A stretch of 64,000 nt of DNA from Mycolicibacterium senegalense. Its GTDB lineage: Bacteria > Actinomycetota > Actinomycetes > Mycobacteriales > Mycobacteriaceae. The notes under the pieces were generated by a model. That model was not told the origin of the DNA. It worked only from the letters and a program-made list of their open reading frames with translations, and searched no databases. The DNA lies in contig NZ_CP081000.1 in assembly GCF_019645875.1 (NCBI RefSeq), positions 5,330,417 through 5,394,416 of the forward strand, in the 5' to 3' direction. Of the stretch, positions 50,747 through 59,496 are shown piece by piece. Position numbers and translations under genes: made by a program. Within the stretch, counting starts at the first letter, position 1. Each line of letters opens with the position of its first letter.

Positions 50747-51496
50747 GTGAGCCTTCCCGCCGATCTGACCGAAGCGCTGACCGCGGCCGCCCGCGCCGAC
50801 AGGTTGCTCATCACCTCTGATTTCGACGGCACCCTGGCCCCGATCGTCAACAACCCGGCCGACGCCCGCCCACTGCGCGACGGCGCTGACGCCCTGGTGG
50901 CGCTGGCTCGATGCCCGGACACCTCCACCGCCCTGATCTCCGGCCGAGCGTTGGAGGTACTGCGGGAGCTGTCCGGGATGCCCGCGGCCGTGCACATGGT
51001 CGGCAGCCACGGAGCCGAATTCGACTCCGGGTTCTCCCATCCCATCGACCGCGACCTCCTCGATCGGATCGGTGCCGAGCTCACCGCGATCGCCGCCGCC
51101 CGGCCCGGGGTGACCGTCGAACTCAAACCGGCGAGCGTGGCCCTGCACGTCCGCAACGCCGAACCCGCCGACGCCGAGGCCGCGTGCACGCAGGCACTCG
51201 AATCCGCACAAGCCTGGGATGCACAGCTGACCAAGGGCAAAGCCGTGCTCGAGTTCGCGGTGATCACCACCGACAAGGGCGAGGCCATCGACATCCTGCG
51301 CGCCGAACATCAAGCCTCGGCGGTGATCTACTTCGGCGACGACGTCACCGACGAGAAAGCGTTCCGCCGGCTCCGCGACGGCGACGTCGGAGTCAAGGTA
51401 GGGCCGGGCCAGACAATGGCGGGCTACCGCGTCGAAGGCCCCGAAGATGTCGTCGCCGCCTTGAAATTCCTGCTCGACAAGCGCAACGGAAGCTAG
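50747..51496 (+). CDS. otsB: Trehalose-6-phosphate phosphatase
   Basis: A 249-residue HAD phosphatase of the OtsB type. The nucleophile loop is SDFDGTLAPI (Asp25, Asp27), motif II ISGRALEVL, GSHGAEF, motif III lysine in LTKGKAVLEF, and motif IV YFGDDVTDEKAF. It removes phosphate from trehalose 6-phosphate. Three bases after kstR, possibly co-transcribed. It overlaps the convergent LacI gene by four bases. It is smaller than the HAD-glycosylase-type OtsB relatives in some mycobacteria. Confidence 0.9.
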   Translation: MSLPADLTEALTAAARADRLLITSDFDGTLAPIVNNPADARPLRDGADALVALARCPDTSTALISGRALEVLRELSGMPAAVHMVGSHGAEFDSGFSHPIDRDLLDRIGAELTAIAAARPGVTVELKPASVALHVRNAEPADAEAACTQALESAQAWDAQLTKGKAVLEFAVITTDKGEAIDILRAEHQASAVIYFGDDVTDEKAFRRLRDGDVGVKVGPGQTMAGYRVEGPEDVVAALKFLLDKRNGS

Positions 51497-52593
51497 GCCG
51501 GCGGGCCCGAGGTCCGACCGCGCACCACTTCGGTGTCGAGCACGTCGATCACCGGCAACCCATCCCGCGGCGGATTGTGCAACAGTTCGCCGGCCCGCCG
51601 CCCCTTGGCCACGCTGGACTGCACCACCGTGGACAGGCCGCGCCGCAACGCCTCCGGCACCCCGTCGAACCCGGTCACCGTCATCTCCCCCGGCACGTAG
51701 ATGCCTCGTGAACGCAGATAGTCCATGGCCGACAGGGCCAGTACGTCGGCGGTGCACATCAGCGCGGTGATGCGGGGATTGGCCTCCAAGGCCACCTCGG
51801 CGGCCGCCCCGCCGGAGGTCGGCAGATGGTCATAGCTCTCGACCACCGTGAGGGTGTCCGGTGCCAGACCGGCGGCCGTCATCGCGTCGTACACCCCGTG
51901 GATCCGTTCGCGCTGTACGTGGAAATGCGGGGAGAGCACCCGATCCGGATCTGCCAGTGCGGGTTTCGTGTCCTCGTGCGGCCAGTCCCGGCCCAGCCGC
52001 ATGGTCAGCAGACCGATGTCGCGATGGCCCAGCTCAAGCACATGCTCGGCCAGCCTGCGCATCCCGCCGCGATCGTCGATGCTGACCCGCGAGACCCCGG
52101 GCACGTCCTTCGGCTGATCCACCACCACGACCGGCAAGTGACGCTGCCGCACCACCGGCAGGTACGGATCGTCGTCGGAGGCCGAATACACCACGAAGCC
52201 GTCGACGCCGGCCGCGAGCACCGCCGCCGCGCCGTCCTCGAAACTGCGATTCGGCCCGATCGCCACCAGCAACAGGCCCTGGCCCACCGCCTCACAGGAC
52301 TCGGCAAGTCCGGCAACGAAATCCAGCGCGGCGGGGTCACTGAACGAGTAGTTGAGCGGCTCGGTGATGATCAGCCCGACGGCACCGGCCTTCCGGGTGC
52401 GCAGGGAACGTGCCACCGGATCGGGCCCGGCATAGCCCAACCGCTTGGCCGCATCGAAGATCCGGTCGCGAAGCTCGGCGGACAGCTGGTCAGGGCGGTT
52501 GTATGCGTTGGAGATCGTGGTCCGCGAGACCTTGAGTTCGGCCGCCAGCGACGCCAGGGTGGCCCGCCGCGGCGGGTGGGGACTCCTCGGCAT
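51493..52593 (-). CDS. LacI-family transcriptional regulator (Rv3575c-like)
   Basis: A 366-residue LacI regulator. The HTH is ATLASLAAELKVSRTTISNAYNRPDQLSAELRDRIFDAAKRLGY, and the hinge and sugar-binding core follow (GAVGLIITEPLNYSF, MTVTGFDGVPEAL). Located after kstR as in Rv3574-Rv3575c, so part of the conserved backbone. It may control sugar or trehalose genes; target unknown. Confidence 0.9.
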   Translation of the reverse strand: MPRSPHPPRRATLASLAAELKVSRTTISNAYNRPDQLSAELRDRIFDAAKRLGYAGPDPVARSLRTRKAGAVGLIITEPLNYSFSDPAALDFVAGLAESCEAVGQGLLLVAIGPNRSFEDGAAAVLAAGVDGFVVYSASDDDPYLPVVRQRHLPVVVVDQPKDVPGVSRVSIDDRGGMRRLAEHVLELGHRDIGLLTMRLGRDWPHEDTKPALADPDRVLSPHFHVQRERIHGVYDAMTAAGLAPDTLTVVESYDHLPTSGGAAAEVALEANPRITALMCTADVLALSAMDYLRSRGIYVPGEMTVTGFDGVPEALRRGLSTVVQSSVAKGRRAGELLHNPPRDGLPVIDVLDTEVVRGRTSGPPA

Positions 52594-52604
52594 GCTTCCC
52601 GAGG

Positions 52605-53486
52605 CTAGTGGACCGTCGAATTCCTCACCCGGTCAACCGTCCACACCGCCAGCCAGATCCCGCAGGCGATCGTCACGATCACGAAGCTCGGCGGCATGTT
52701 GAAGATTGCTGACACCACCAGACCCGTCCACACCGACAGGACGCTGATCGCGGTCGAGATCGTCATCGCCAGAACCGGTCGCGCGGTCACCATGATTGCC
52801 GTCGCGGCCGGGGTGACCACGAGCGCGAACAACAGCAACGTGCCCACGGCGAGCACCGCCATCGTCACCGCGATTCCCAACAGCACCATGAACAGCACCG
52901 ACAGGGCGCGAACCGGCACGCCTTTGGCCTCGGCCACCTGCGGGTTGACCGATGCGAACAGCAATGGGCGGAAGACGAATACGACGGTGGCGGCCAACAG
53001 GAGCAGCAGTGCGGTGAAGGTCAGCAACTGCTGATGCGTGATGGCAAGCAGGTTGCCGAACAACACGTTGGTCAGCGTGGAAGAGTTCTTGGTGGCCAGC
53101 GAGTTGAAGAACAACCCGAAGCCGGTGGCCAGGGCCAACACCGTGCCGGTGGCGACCTCGCGGTCGTGGGCCCGGCTGCCCAGTGCCCCGATCACCAAGG
53201 CCCCGCCGACGCAGAACGTCAGCAGCCCCATCCCGACCGGCAGTCCGAGCAGTGCCGCACCGGTGGCGCCGGGCAGGCCGATGTGGGCCAGCGCGTGGGC
53301 GGCGAACGCGGTGTTGCGCACGATGACGAAATAACCGATCAGCCCGGCGGCAAGCGCCACCAGCGTGCCGCCGATCAGCGCGTTGCGCATGAAGGCCGAG
53401 CTCAGGATCTGCCACCAGTTGTGCTGGTAGCCCAGTGCCAGACTGCCTTGGGCGAACGTGCCCGCAGCCTGCAGGCTCGCCGGCAT
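52605..53486 (-). CDS. Zinc ABC transporter permease, AztB/ZnuB type
   Basis: A 293-residue membrane protein with about eight to nine helices (ABC-3 family). ATG 53486 overlaps the ATPase stop (TGATG); a GTG one codon earlier is possible. The segments HALAHIGLPGATGAALLGLP and VALAGTLLLFALVVTP-like helix near residues 210-235 are typical of ZnuB/MntB permeases. With the ATPase and the binding lipoprotein it forms a high-affinity Zn(II) importer. Confidence 0.87.
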   Translation of the reverse strand: MPASLQAAGTFAQGSLALGYQHNWWQILSSAFMRNALIGGTLVALAAGLIGYFVIVRNTAFAAHALAHIGLPGATGAALLGLPVGMGLLTFCVGGALVIGALGSRAHDREVATGTVLALATGFGLFFNSLATKNSSTLTNVLFGNLLAITHQQLLTFTALLLLLAATVVFVFRPLLFASVNPQVAEAKGVPVRALSVLFMVLLGIAVTMAVLAVGTLLLFALVVTPAATAIMVTARPVLAMTISTAISVLSVWTGLVVSAIFNMPPSFVIVTIACGIWLAVWTVDRVRNSTVH

Positions 53487-54268
53487 CACCCGCTCCTCAT
53501 GTACATCTGGCCCAGCGGGGTGTGGGCGACCTGCACCTTGGTTCCGTACAGATGGGTCAGCAGGTCGGCGTCCACCACCTCGTCGATGGCCGCGTGGTGA
53601 GCGTGGCCGTCGAGCAGGTAGATGGCACTGTCGAGCACACTCAGCAACGGGTTGAGGTCATGGGCCACAACGAGAATCGTCACGCCGAGGTCATGGTTGA
53701 GCCGGGCCAGCAGTTGCACGATCTCGTGCTGGTTGCGCAAGTCGAGGGCGGCCAGCGGTTCGTCGAGGATGAGCATCTTCGGATGTCCGACAAGGGCATT
53801 GGCCAACGCGATGCGCTGCCGCTGACCCCCGGACAGTTCGGACAGTCGCATGGTGGCGAACTCGGCGGCCTCGACCCACTCCAAGGCCTCGTCGACCCGG
53901 GCTTTTTCGGCTGCCGAGGTGCGGGTGAAACCCCAGCGTCGCCCGGTGAGGCCGAGGGTCACCGCGCCCCGGGCCCGGATTGCCTCGCCCGCGCCTGCCG
54001 CGTAATCCTGCGGGACGTAACCGATCAGGTCGTTGTGCTCGCCCGGCGCTGAACCGAGCACCCGCACCGAACCCGACGCCGCGGGCAGCAGACCCAAAAT
54101 GACCTGCAACATCGTGGACTTGCCCGATCCGTTGGAGCCGATGAGCGCGACGATGCCACCGGTCGGGATCTCGAACGTGCCCTCCGACCAGATCAGCCGA
54201 CCCCCGCGTACGGCACTGACGTCGTCGAAGACGAGAGCGGGTTCAGATCGACTGTTAGGACTCGACAC
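53486..54268 (-). CDS. Zinc ABC transporter ATP-binding protein, AztA type
   Basis: A 260-residue ABC ATPase. Walker A is IGSNGSGKST, the Q-loop GYVPQDYA, the signature LSGGQRQRIALA, Walker B MLILDEPLAALD, and the H-loop VVAHDLN. The GTG at 54268 overlaps the binding-protein gene by 14 bases. Energises import through the adjacent permease. Confidence 0.9.
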   Translation of the reverse strand: MSSPNSRSEPALVFDDVSAVRGGRLIWSEGTFEIPTGGIVALIGSNGSGKSTMLQVILGLLPAASGSVRVLGSAPGEHNDLIGYVPQDYAAGAGEAIRARGAVTLGLTGRRWGFTRTSAAEKARVDEALEWVEAAEFATMRLSELSGGQRQRIALANALVGHPKMLILDEPLAALDLRNQHEIVQLLARLNHDLGVTILVVAHDLNPLLSVLDSAIYLLDGHAHHAAIDEVVDADLLTHLYGTKVQVAHTPLGQMYMRSG

Positions 54269-55223
54269 CGAGAGCCTTGGCGAGCGCCGTCAATTGGTTC
54301 ACCTGCCAAGCCTCGAACGAATCCGTGCCCGGCGCCACCGTTTCGGTGACATCGACCACCGGAATTCCGGCGCTCTCGGCGGCGGCCCGGATCTGTCCGG
54401 GCAGCGAGCCCTCGGTCTGGGTGTTGTAGATCAGCACGTCGACGCCGTGATCGGCGAGCAGACGCAGGAACGCGTCCAGGTCGGCCGGCGACGGGTCGGC
54501 CTCGTTGGACGAGGCGGCCTGGTAACCCGCGGGCGTGGCGTTGACCAGGCCGACGGCGGCCGCCATGTCGTCGAACACCGCTTCAGTGGCGGCGTAGCGC
54601 TTACCGGCGGCCTTGTTCTTGATATCTGTGATCAGCTGCTGGTAGGGCTGCATCGAGGTGGTGAACTCGGCGCGCCGCTGCGTGAAGTAGTCGCGCGCGT
54701 CTGGAGCCAACTGGCTCAACTCTTCGGTGATCGTGTCCGCCAGGCCGGTCACCGCAGCGGGGTTGTACCAGGCGTGCGGGTTGCTCGAGTGCTCGTGAGC
54801 GTGGCCGCCGTCGCCGTGGTCATGGTCATGGTCGTCATCGCCGGCCCCGATGGCGGAGACCATGACGGCGTCCGGTGCGGTGCTCTGGGCCAGCTTGGCC
54901 GCCCACTCGTCATAGTGACCGCCGTTGATCACCACCATCTGCGCGCCCTGGAATTTGGCCGCGTCCGCGGGCGAGGGTTCGAAGTCGTGCGGATCGACGG
55001 ATGAGCCGGCGAGCACGGTGGTCACCTTGGCGCAGTCGCCGCCCAGTGCGGACACGATGTCGCCCCACTGATCGACGCTGACGACGACGTTGACCGGGGT
55101 CGTCACGCAGTTCGCGCCGGCATCGGGCTGCTGGGTTTCTTCGGAGCCGCAGGCGGCGAGAGCGAATGGGGTGGCCAGCAGCAACGCGGTGGCGGCGGCG
55201 CGGAGGTTCAGGGGCGTGAGCAC
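54255..55223 (-). CDS. Zinc-binding lipoprotein, AztC/ZnuA type
   Basis: A 322-residue substrate-binding protein. From GTG 55223 it has a good lipoprotein signal, LRAAATALLLATPFALAAC, with the modified Cys at about residue 25. The mature part has DPHDFEPSPADAAKFQGA and a His/Asp-rich metal loop (DDDHDHDHGDGGHAHEHSS, about residues 135-155), then NPHAWYNP. Longer starts (55247, 55259) would run through the Zur-type site, so are disfavoured; TATCGT eight bases before GTG could be the -10 of a leaderless mRNA. It captures Zn(II) at the membrane surface. Confidence 0.88.
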   Translation of the reverse strand: MLTPLNLRAAATALLLATPFALAACGSEETQQPDAGANCVTTPVNVVVSVDQWGDIVSALGGDCAKVTTVLAGSSVDPHDFEPSPADAAKFQGAQMVVINGGHYDEWAAKLAQSTAPDAVMVSAIGAGDDDHDHDHGDGGHAHEHSSNPHAWYNPAAVTGLADTITEELSQLAPDARDYFTQRRAEFTTSMQPYQQLITDIKNKAAGKRYAATEAVFDDMAAAVGLVNATPAGYQAASSNEADPSPADLDAFLRLLADHGVDVLIYNTQTEGSLPGQIRAAAESAGIPVVDVTETVAPGTDSFEAWQVNQLTALAKALGVES

Positions 55224-55225
55224 GG

Positions 55226-55246
55226 CGATAACGATAACCGTTTGCA
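55226..55246. promoter_or_regulatory. Zur-like site of the zinc transporter operon
   Basis: On the minus strand TGCAAACGGTTATCGTTATC is a degenerate form of the 21-bp Zur palindrome, ending three bases before the GTG of the binding-protein gene. Confidence 0.5.
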
Positions 55247-55277
55247 TTAGCTGACGCACGTCCGGATGATGAGTTAT

Positions 55278-55292
55278 TGAAAATCATTTTCA
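55278..55292. promoter_or_regulatory. Zur box of the COG0523 gene
   Basis: TGAAAATCATTTTCA is a perfect palindrome of the mycobacterial Zur (FurB) type, 12 bases before the ATG of the GTPase gene and within the divergent region of the zinc transporter. Confidence 0.85.
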
Positions 55293-55304
55293 TTAAGGAG
55301 TGCC

Positions 55305-56435
55305 ATGTCCGACCTGCTGCCCGTCACCGTCCTGTCCGGCTTCCTCGGCGCCGGCAAGACCACACTGCTCAACCACATCCTCGCCAACCGCGAGGGCAAG
55401 CGCGTCGCGGTGATCGTCAACGACATGAGCGAGGTCAACATCGATGCGGCGCTGATTGCCGGACAGGGCCACCTCGACCGCACCGAGGAGAAGCTGGTCG
55501 AACTCACCAACGGCTGCATCTGCTGCACCCTGCGCGAAGACCTGGTCGAGGCGGTCGGCGCGCTGGCTCGGCAGAACCGGTTCGACCACCTGGTCATCGA
55601 ATCGACCGGAATCTCCGAGCCCATGCCGGTCGCGGCGACGTTCGAGTGGGAGTTCGAGGACGGGTTCCAGCTCGGCCGGCTGGCGAAACTGGACACCCTG
55701 GTGACGGTGGTCGACGCGTCCACGTTCCTGAGCGAGATCGTCCGCGGTGAAGGCCTGGCCGACCGGGATCTGGCCGCCGGCGAGGGCGATGCCCGCAGCA
55801 TCGCCGACCTGCTCACCGATCAGGTGGAGTTCGCCGACGTGATCCTGCTCAACAAGACCGACCTGGTGAGCCCGGCGATCCTCGACACCGTCGAAACGCT
55901 GCTGCGCAGGCTGAATCCGACTGCCAAGCTGATCCGGACCGACCACGGCGTCGTCGACATCGGCGAGGTGCTGGGCACCGGGCTGTTCGATCCGGTGGCC
56001 GCCGCCCAGACCCCCGGCTGGGACGAGGAGATCGCCGACGGGCACACCCCCGAGACCGAGGAATACGGCATCAGCTCGATGACCTTCCGCTCCGACCGGC
56101 CGTTCCACCCGCAGCGCCTCGGCGACGCCCTCGGTCAGGTGACAAGGGTATTGCGCAGCAAGGGATTCTGCTGGATCGCCAGCCGCCCGACGATCGCCGC
56201 CATCTGGTCACAGGCCGGCCCGAACCTGGTGATCGAGCCGGCCCAGTACTGGTCGGGCACAGAGATCGCGCCCGGCCAGGAGATCGTGTTCATCGGGATC
56301 AAGCTCGACCGGGACAAGGTCCGCCGACTGCTCGGACAGGCCCTGCTCACCGACGCCGAACTGGCCGAGGGGCAGCAGGCCTGGGCCGGCTACCCGGACC
56401 CGCTTCCGGCCTGGAACGTCACGCACTCGCACTGA
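55305..56435 (+). CDS. COG0523/CobW-family GTPase, zinc metallochaperone type
   Basis: A 376-residue G3E GTPase. Walker A is SGFLGAGKTT (residues 11-20), the metal site is NGCICCTLRED (Cys71, Cys73, Cys74), ESTG is the switch and LLNKTD the guanine motif. The C-terminal CobW domain ends NVTHSH, giving extra metal ligands. AAGGAG precedes the ATG. The Zur box and zinc-import neighbours mark it as a zinc-limitation protein that may deliver zinc to chosen enzymes, as for the Zur-regulated Rv0106. Confidence 0.9.
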   Translation: MSDLLPVTVLSGFLGAGKTTLLNHILANREGKRVAVIVNDMSEVNIDAALIAGQGHLDRTEEKLVELTNGCICCTLREDLVEAVGALARQNRFDHLVIESTGISEPMPVAATFEWEFEDGFQLGRLAKLDTLVTVVDASTFLSEIVRGEGLADRDLAAGEGDARSIADLLTDQVEFADVILLNKTDLVSPAILDTVETLLRRLNPTAKLIRTDHGVVDIGEVLGTGLFDPVAAAQTPGWDEEIADGHTPETEEYGISSMTFRSDRPFHPQRLGDALGQVTRVLRSKGFCWIASRPTIAAIWSQAGPNLVIEPAQYWSGTEIAPGQEIVFIGIKLDRDKVRRLLGQALLTDAELAEGQQAWAGYPDPLPAWNVTHSH

Positions 56436-56442
56436 GCTCCGG

Positions 56443-57603
56443 CTAGTGCGCGTGGCCCACGGTGCCGCCGAGCTCGTTGGGTGCCTGCTCGAGGGTCACC
56501 GACGCGCCTTTCGCACCGGATTCGATGTCGACGACGTGGATCTGCCTGGTGGCCGGATCGCTGACGAACACGTCGTGGCCGCGGGCGAACACGCTGGGCC
56601 GGGGCTGCTGCCAGTCGTCGGGTTCGGTCCACGGCTCGACGACCGCGATCGTCTTGACGGTGCGCCCGGACACCGGGTCGATGACGTGGAGGTTGCCGTC
56701 GGTGCCCAGGATGAGGCCTTCGGCATGCGGTCCGCGCGCCAGCGAGCGGAACGAGTAGCTGACCGACTGCGGCAGGGCCACCAGCCGCAGGTGGTCCGTC
56801 GAGGTGTCGACGAGGGCGAACCGGTTGGGCCGTTCGAGCTCGGCATCGGGATCGACCTTGTAGTCGCCCAATGCCACCGGTGAGTCCTGGTGCCCGCGCA
56901 CGGTACCCACCCGGCCATATGCGTCCGGGGCGCCGATCTTTGTGAAGGCGCCGTCGGCGTAGGTCAAAACACCGTTCTCACAGCCGAATACGATGGTGGT
57001 GGACTCCACCACCGTTTCTCCGTGGATGCCGGGGCATTCGGCACTGCGGGCGATCTCCCGGTCCGAGGCGTCGAAGGCGACCGCACCGCTGCGCTCGTCG
57101 GGATTGCCTTCGCTGCGCACCCAACTCCCGTCGTCTAGTACCACCGCGACGCCGTGATGCGGCTCCGGTGTTTTCATGCCTCTCATTCGCGGCGCGGCGG
57201 CGGCGATATCGTGCGGGTTGAGCACGGTGATCTCGCCGGTCCCGTCGGCGAACAGCACCGTGTGTTCACCGTGGGTGACAACGTGACCGGGTTCCTCGGC
57301 GGCGAACGTGGTGTCGGTCAACTCGCCCGCCGAAGCGTCGAGCAGCCGGAACCCCTCCCCGGTGGAGACCAGCACATGGGAATCGTCGCCGGCCGGGTTG
57401 ACGCGCAGGAACCCGTCCATCGGGACATCGGCCTTGACCTGCAAGCTGTTGCCGTCCAGCACATATAACCCACCGTCATAGGTGACCACCAGCGGATCAG
57501 GTATCGGCTCTCGTGCCGCCGACGGCGTTTCACCACCGCCGCAACCGGTCAGCGCCGCCGCGAGCGCACCGGCCAGCACCAGGGCCTTCGAAGAGTTCGG
57601 CAT
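56443..57603 (-). CDS. AztD-like zinc metallochaperone lipoprotein
   Basis: A 386-residue exported protein, ATG 57603 preceded by AAGGAG. Lipobox LAAALTGC at about residue 20. The mature protein is built of repeated VxxxDGGLYVLD-like blades, as expected for a beta-propeller (residues 40-375), with His-rich ends (GGTVGHAH at the C-terminus, and TPEPHHGVAV). AztD passes zinc to the AztC binding protein in other bacteria. It lies on the transcript of the lipoprotein gene upstream (26-base gap). Confidence 0.8.
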   Translation of the reverse strand: MPNSSKALVLAGALAAALTGCGGGETPSAAREPIPDPLVVTYDGGLYVLDGNSLQVKADVPMDGFLRVNPAGDDSHVLVSTGEGFRLLDASAGELTDTTFAAEEPGHVVTHGEHTVLFADGTGEITVLNPHDIAAAAPRMRGMKTPEPHHGVAVVLDDGSWVRSEGNPDERSGAVAFDASDREIARSAECPGIHGETVVESTTIVFGCENGVLTYADGAFTKIGAPDAYGRVGTVRGHQDSPVALGDYKVDPDAELERPNRFALVDTSTDHLRLVALPQSVSYSFRSLARGPHAEGLILGTDGNLHVIDPVSGRTVKTIAVVEPWTEPDDWQQPRPSVFARGHDVFVSDPATRQIHVVDIESGAKGASVTLEQAPNELGGTVGHAH

Positions 57604-57629
57604 TCGGTCTCCTTGTTTGTTGGGTGGAA

Positions 57630-58745
57630 TCACCAGCCCGCGGCCACCAGAAAATCTGGAATGACGCTCGTCCGGTGCGTGCGCTCGACCCGTAGGCCGT
57701 TCGCGTAGTCGACTTCGTGTACCGCCCTTGCCGTTGCGTCGTTGACGTAGGCCCGCCCGGCACCGACCTCGATCACCGGCGTGCCGACGGGAGCGTCGAG
57801 CAGTTCGAGGCGGCCGGTGTGGACCCCGGCCGCCACGTCGAGCGCGTGCAGAACGCCGTCTTGAGTCACGGCCAGCACGGTGGTGGCATCGGTGGTGTTG
57901 ACCGCGACCACACCGGGAAGCCGCATAGACACCCAACGGCGGCCGTTGAGCAGCCACACCTCGTCACCGGCTACAGCCGCCAGAGAACTGCCCTGCCTGC
58001 GAAAGCAGAACGTTCCCAACGGTTCTCGTGGACGCACCGACCCGAACGGGATGTTCTCGGCGACCAGCGCTCCGCTGCGACGGGAGATCTTCATCGCACC
58101 GTCACGGCAACCGAACACGACTGACCGGCGCAGCGCCACCGCATCGGTGACATCCGGGCAGTCCCCGAGTACAGCGGGCGGTTCGGCGGCAGTGCTGACG
58201 ATTCCCCGCTCGCCGACGGTCAACAGGTCGGTCCCCAACGCGACTGCGGCTGCTGCTTTTTGGTGATCGCGAGCGACGGACGACATTGTCACCTCACCCC
58301 GGGCGAAAGCATCCCGATCCAGCGCGGTGACCGCGCCGTCAGCACTACGGGCCACGGCCAGCGCGCCGGATCCCCGCACTGCGGCGACCCGGCCGTCGAT
58401 CCGTCCCACCACTGCCGGTGGTGCGTCGTAAAAGTGCGAATGGTCGCCGTGGTCGAACGTCCATGCCCCGCCGTCGAGGATCGTCACACCGGCATCGCCG
58501 TGCAGGTAGGCGTACCTGCCGTCACCACCCAGGGCGTCGACGCGGCCGTGTTGCCCAACCCCGGTCTCGACAGAGTCCGCGACATCGAGCACCGCGCCGG
58601 CGCCCGTCTGCCGCTCCACCAGGACCAGACGCGTCACCGGCCGCTGAGCCTCCCGCGGCGATGCCGCTTGCGGGGCCTCCGCAGTGGTGGTGCACCCGGC
58701 GACCAGCAGGGCCACGAGCACCGCCACCGAGGCCCTGTTCAGCAC
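57630..58745 (-). CDS. Second beta-propeller-like lipoprotein of the zinc island
   Basis: A 371-residue lipoprotein: lipobox LLVAGC near residue 18, then a propeller-like series of strands (YLHGDAGVTILDGGAW, GRVAAVRGSGALAVARS, and so on). A candidate zinc site FDHGDHSHFYDA lies near residue 97. It resembles the AztD gene downstream in layout but is more distant in sequence. The GTG start is 58745, behind a Zur-like site, so both lipoproteins should be induced by zinc shortage. Precise role unknown. Confidence 0.75.
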   Translation of the reverse strand: MLNRASVAVLVALLVAGCTTTAEAPQAASPREAQRPVTRLVLVERQTGAGAVLDVADSVETGVGQHGRVDALGGDGRYAYLHGDAGVTILDGGAWTFDHGDHSHFYDAPPAVVGRIDGRVAAVRGSGALAVARSADGAVTALDRDAFARGEVTMSSVARDHQKAAAAVALGTDLLTVGERGIVSTAAEPPAVLGDCPDVTDAVALRRSVVFGCRDGAMKISRRSGALVAENIPFGSVRPREPLGTFCFRRQGSSLAAVAGDEVWLLNGRRWVSMRLPGVVAVNTTDATTVLAVTQDGVLHALDVAAGVHTGRLELLDAPVGTPVIEVGAGRAYVNDATARAVHEVDYANGLRVERTHRTSVIPDFLVAAGW

Positions 58746-58764
58746 CCCAAACTCTTATCATTAA

Positions 58765-58779
58765 TGACATTCATTTTCA
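58765..58779. promoter_or_regulatory. Zur-like box of the lipoprotein operon
   Basis: TGACATTCATTTTCA matches the perfect Zur box at 55278 in 12 of 15 positions, 19 bases before the GTG at 58745. It lies between this operon and bluB. Confidence 0.7.
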
Positions 58780-58827
58780 ATTAGAGTGCCTGCTCGGCAC
58801 TCCCGAGAGTCCGCCTAAGCTCGATCC

Positions 58828-59487
58828 GTGTCCGAGCACGCCTTCAGTTCCGACGAGCGCCGCGCCGTCTACCGCGCCATCGCCGAACGTCGCGACATGC
58901 GCCAGTTCGTCCCCGGCAGCACGGTCGCGCCCGAGGTCCTCGGCCGCTTGTTGCAGGCTGCCCACGCCGCCCCGAGTGTGGGCCTGATGCAGCCGTGGCG
59001 GTTCATCCGGATCACCGACGACGCCTTACGCAAGAAGATTCACGCGCTGGTCGACGAGGAACGCATCAACACCGCGGACGCACTGGGTTCCCGCGGCGAC
59101 GAGTTCCTGGCGCTGAAGGTCGAGGGCATCCTCGACTGCGCCGAACTGTTCGTGGTCGCACTCGGCGAGAACCGGGACCGGCATATCTTCGGCCGCCGCA
59201 CGTTGCCGCAGATGGACCTGGCATCGGTGTCGTGCGCGATCCAGAACATGTGGCTGGCCGCCCGCGCCGAGGGGCTCGGCATGGGGTGGGTGTCGATCTT
59301 CCAGCCGCTGCCGCTGGCCCAGCTGATGGGCATGCCCGGTGACGCGGAGCCGGTCGCGATCCTCTGCCTGGGCCCGGTGCCCGAGTTCCCGGACCGGCCG
59401 GTGCTGGAGATCGAGCACTGGACCGTCGGTCGCCCGCTCCCCGAGTTCGTCTCGGAGAACGGATGGCCGTCCGAGCCGTCCCCTTAG
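58828..59487 (+). CDS. bluB: BluB, 5,6-dimethylbenzimidazole synthase
   Basis: A 219-residue nitroreductase-fold flavoenzyme with the BluB pattern: RRDMRQFVPGSTVAPEVL at the FMN site, HAAPSVGLMQPWRFIRI, and AARAEGLGMGWVSIFQP. It cleaves FMNH2 with oxygen to make the lower ligand of vitamin B12. The start is GTG 58828. Divergent from the zinc lipoproteins; whether the Zur site affects it is open. Confidence 0.85.
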   Translation: MSEHAFSSDERRAVYRAIAERRDMRQFVPGSTVAPEVLGRLLQAAHAAPSVGLMQPWRFIRITDDALRKKIHALVDEERINTADALGSRGDEFLALKVEGILDCAELFVVALGENRDRHIFGRRTLPQMDLASVSCAIQNMWLAARAEGLGMGWVSIFQPLPLAQLMGMPGDAEPVAILCLGPVPEFPDRPVLEIEHWTVGRPLPEFVSENGWPSEPSP

Positions 59488-59496
59488 GCTGGACGC

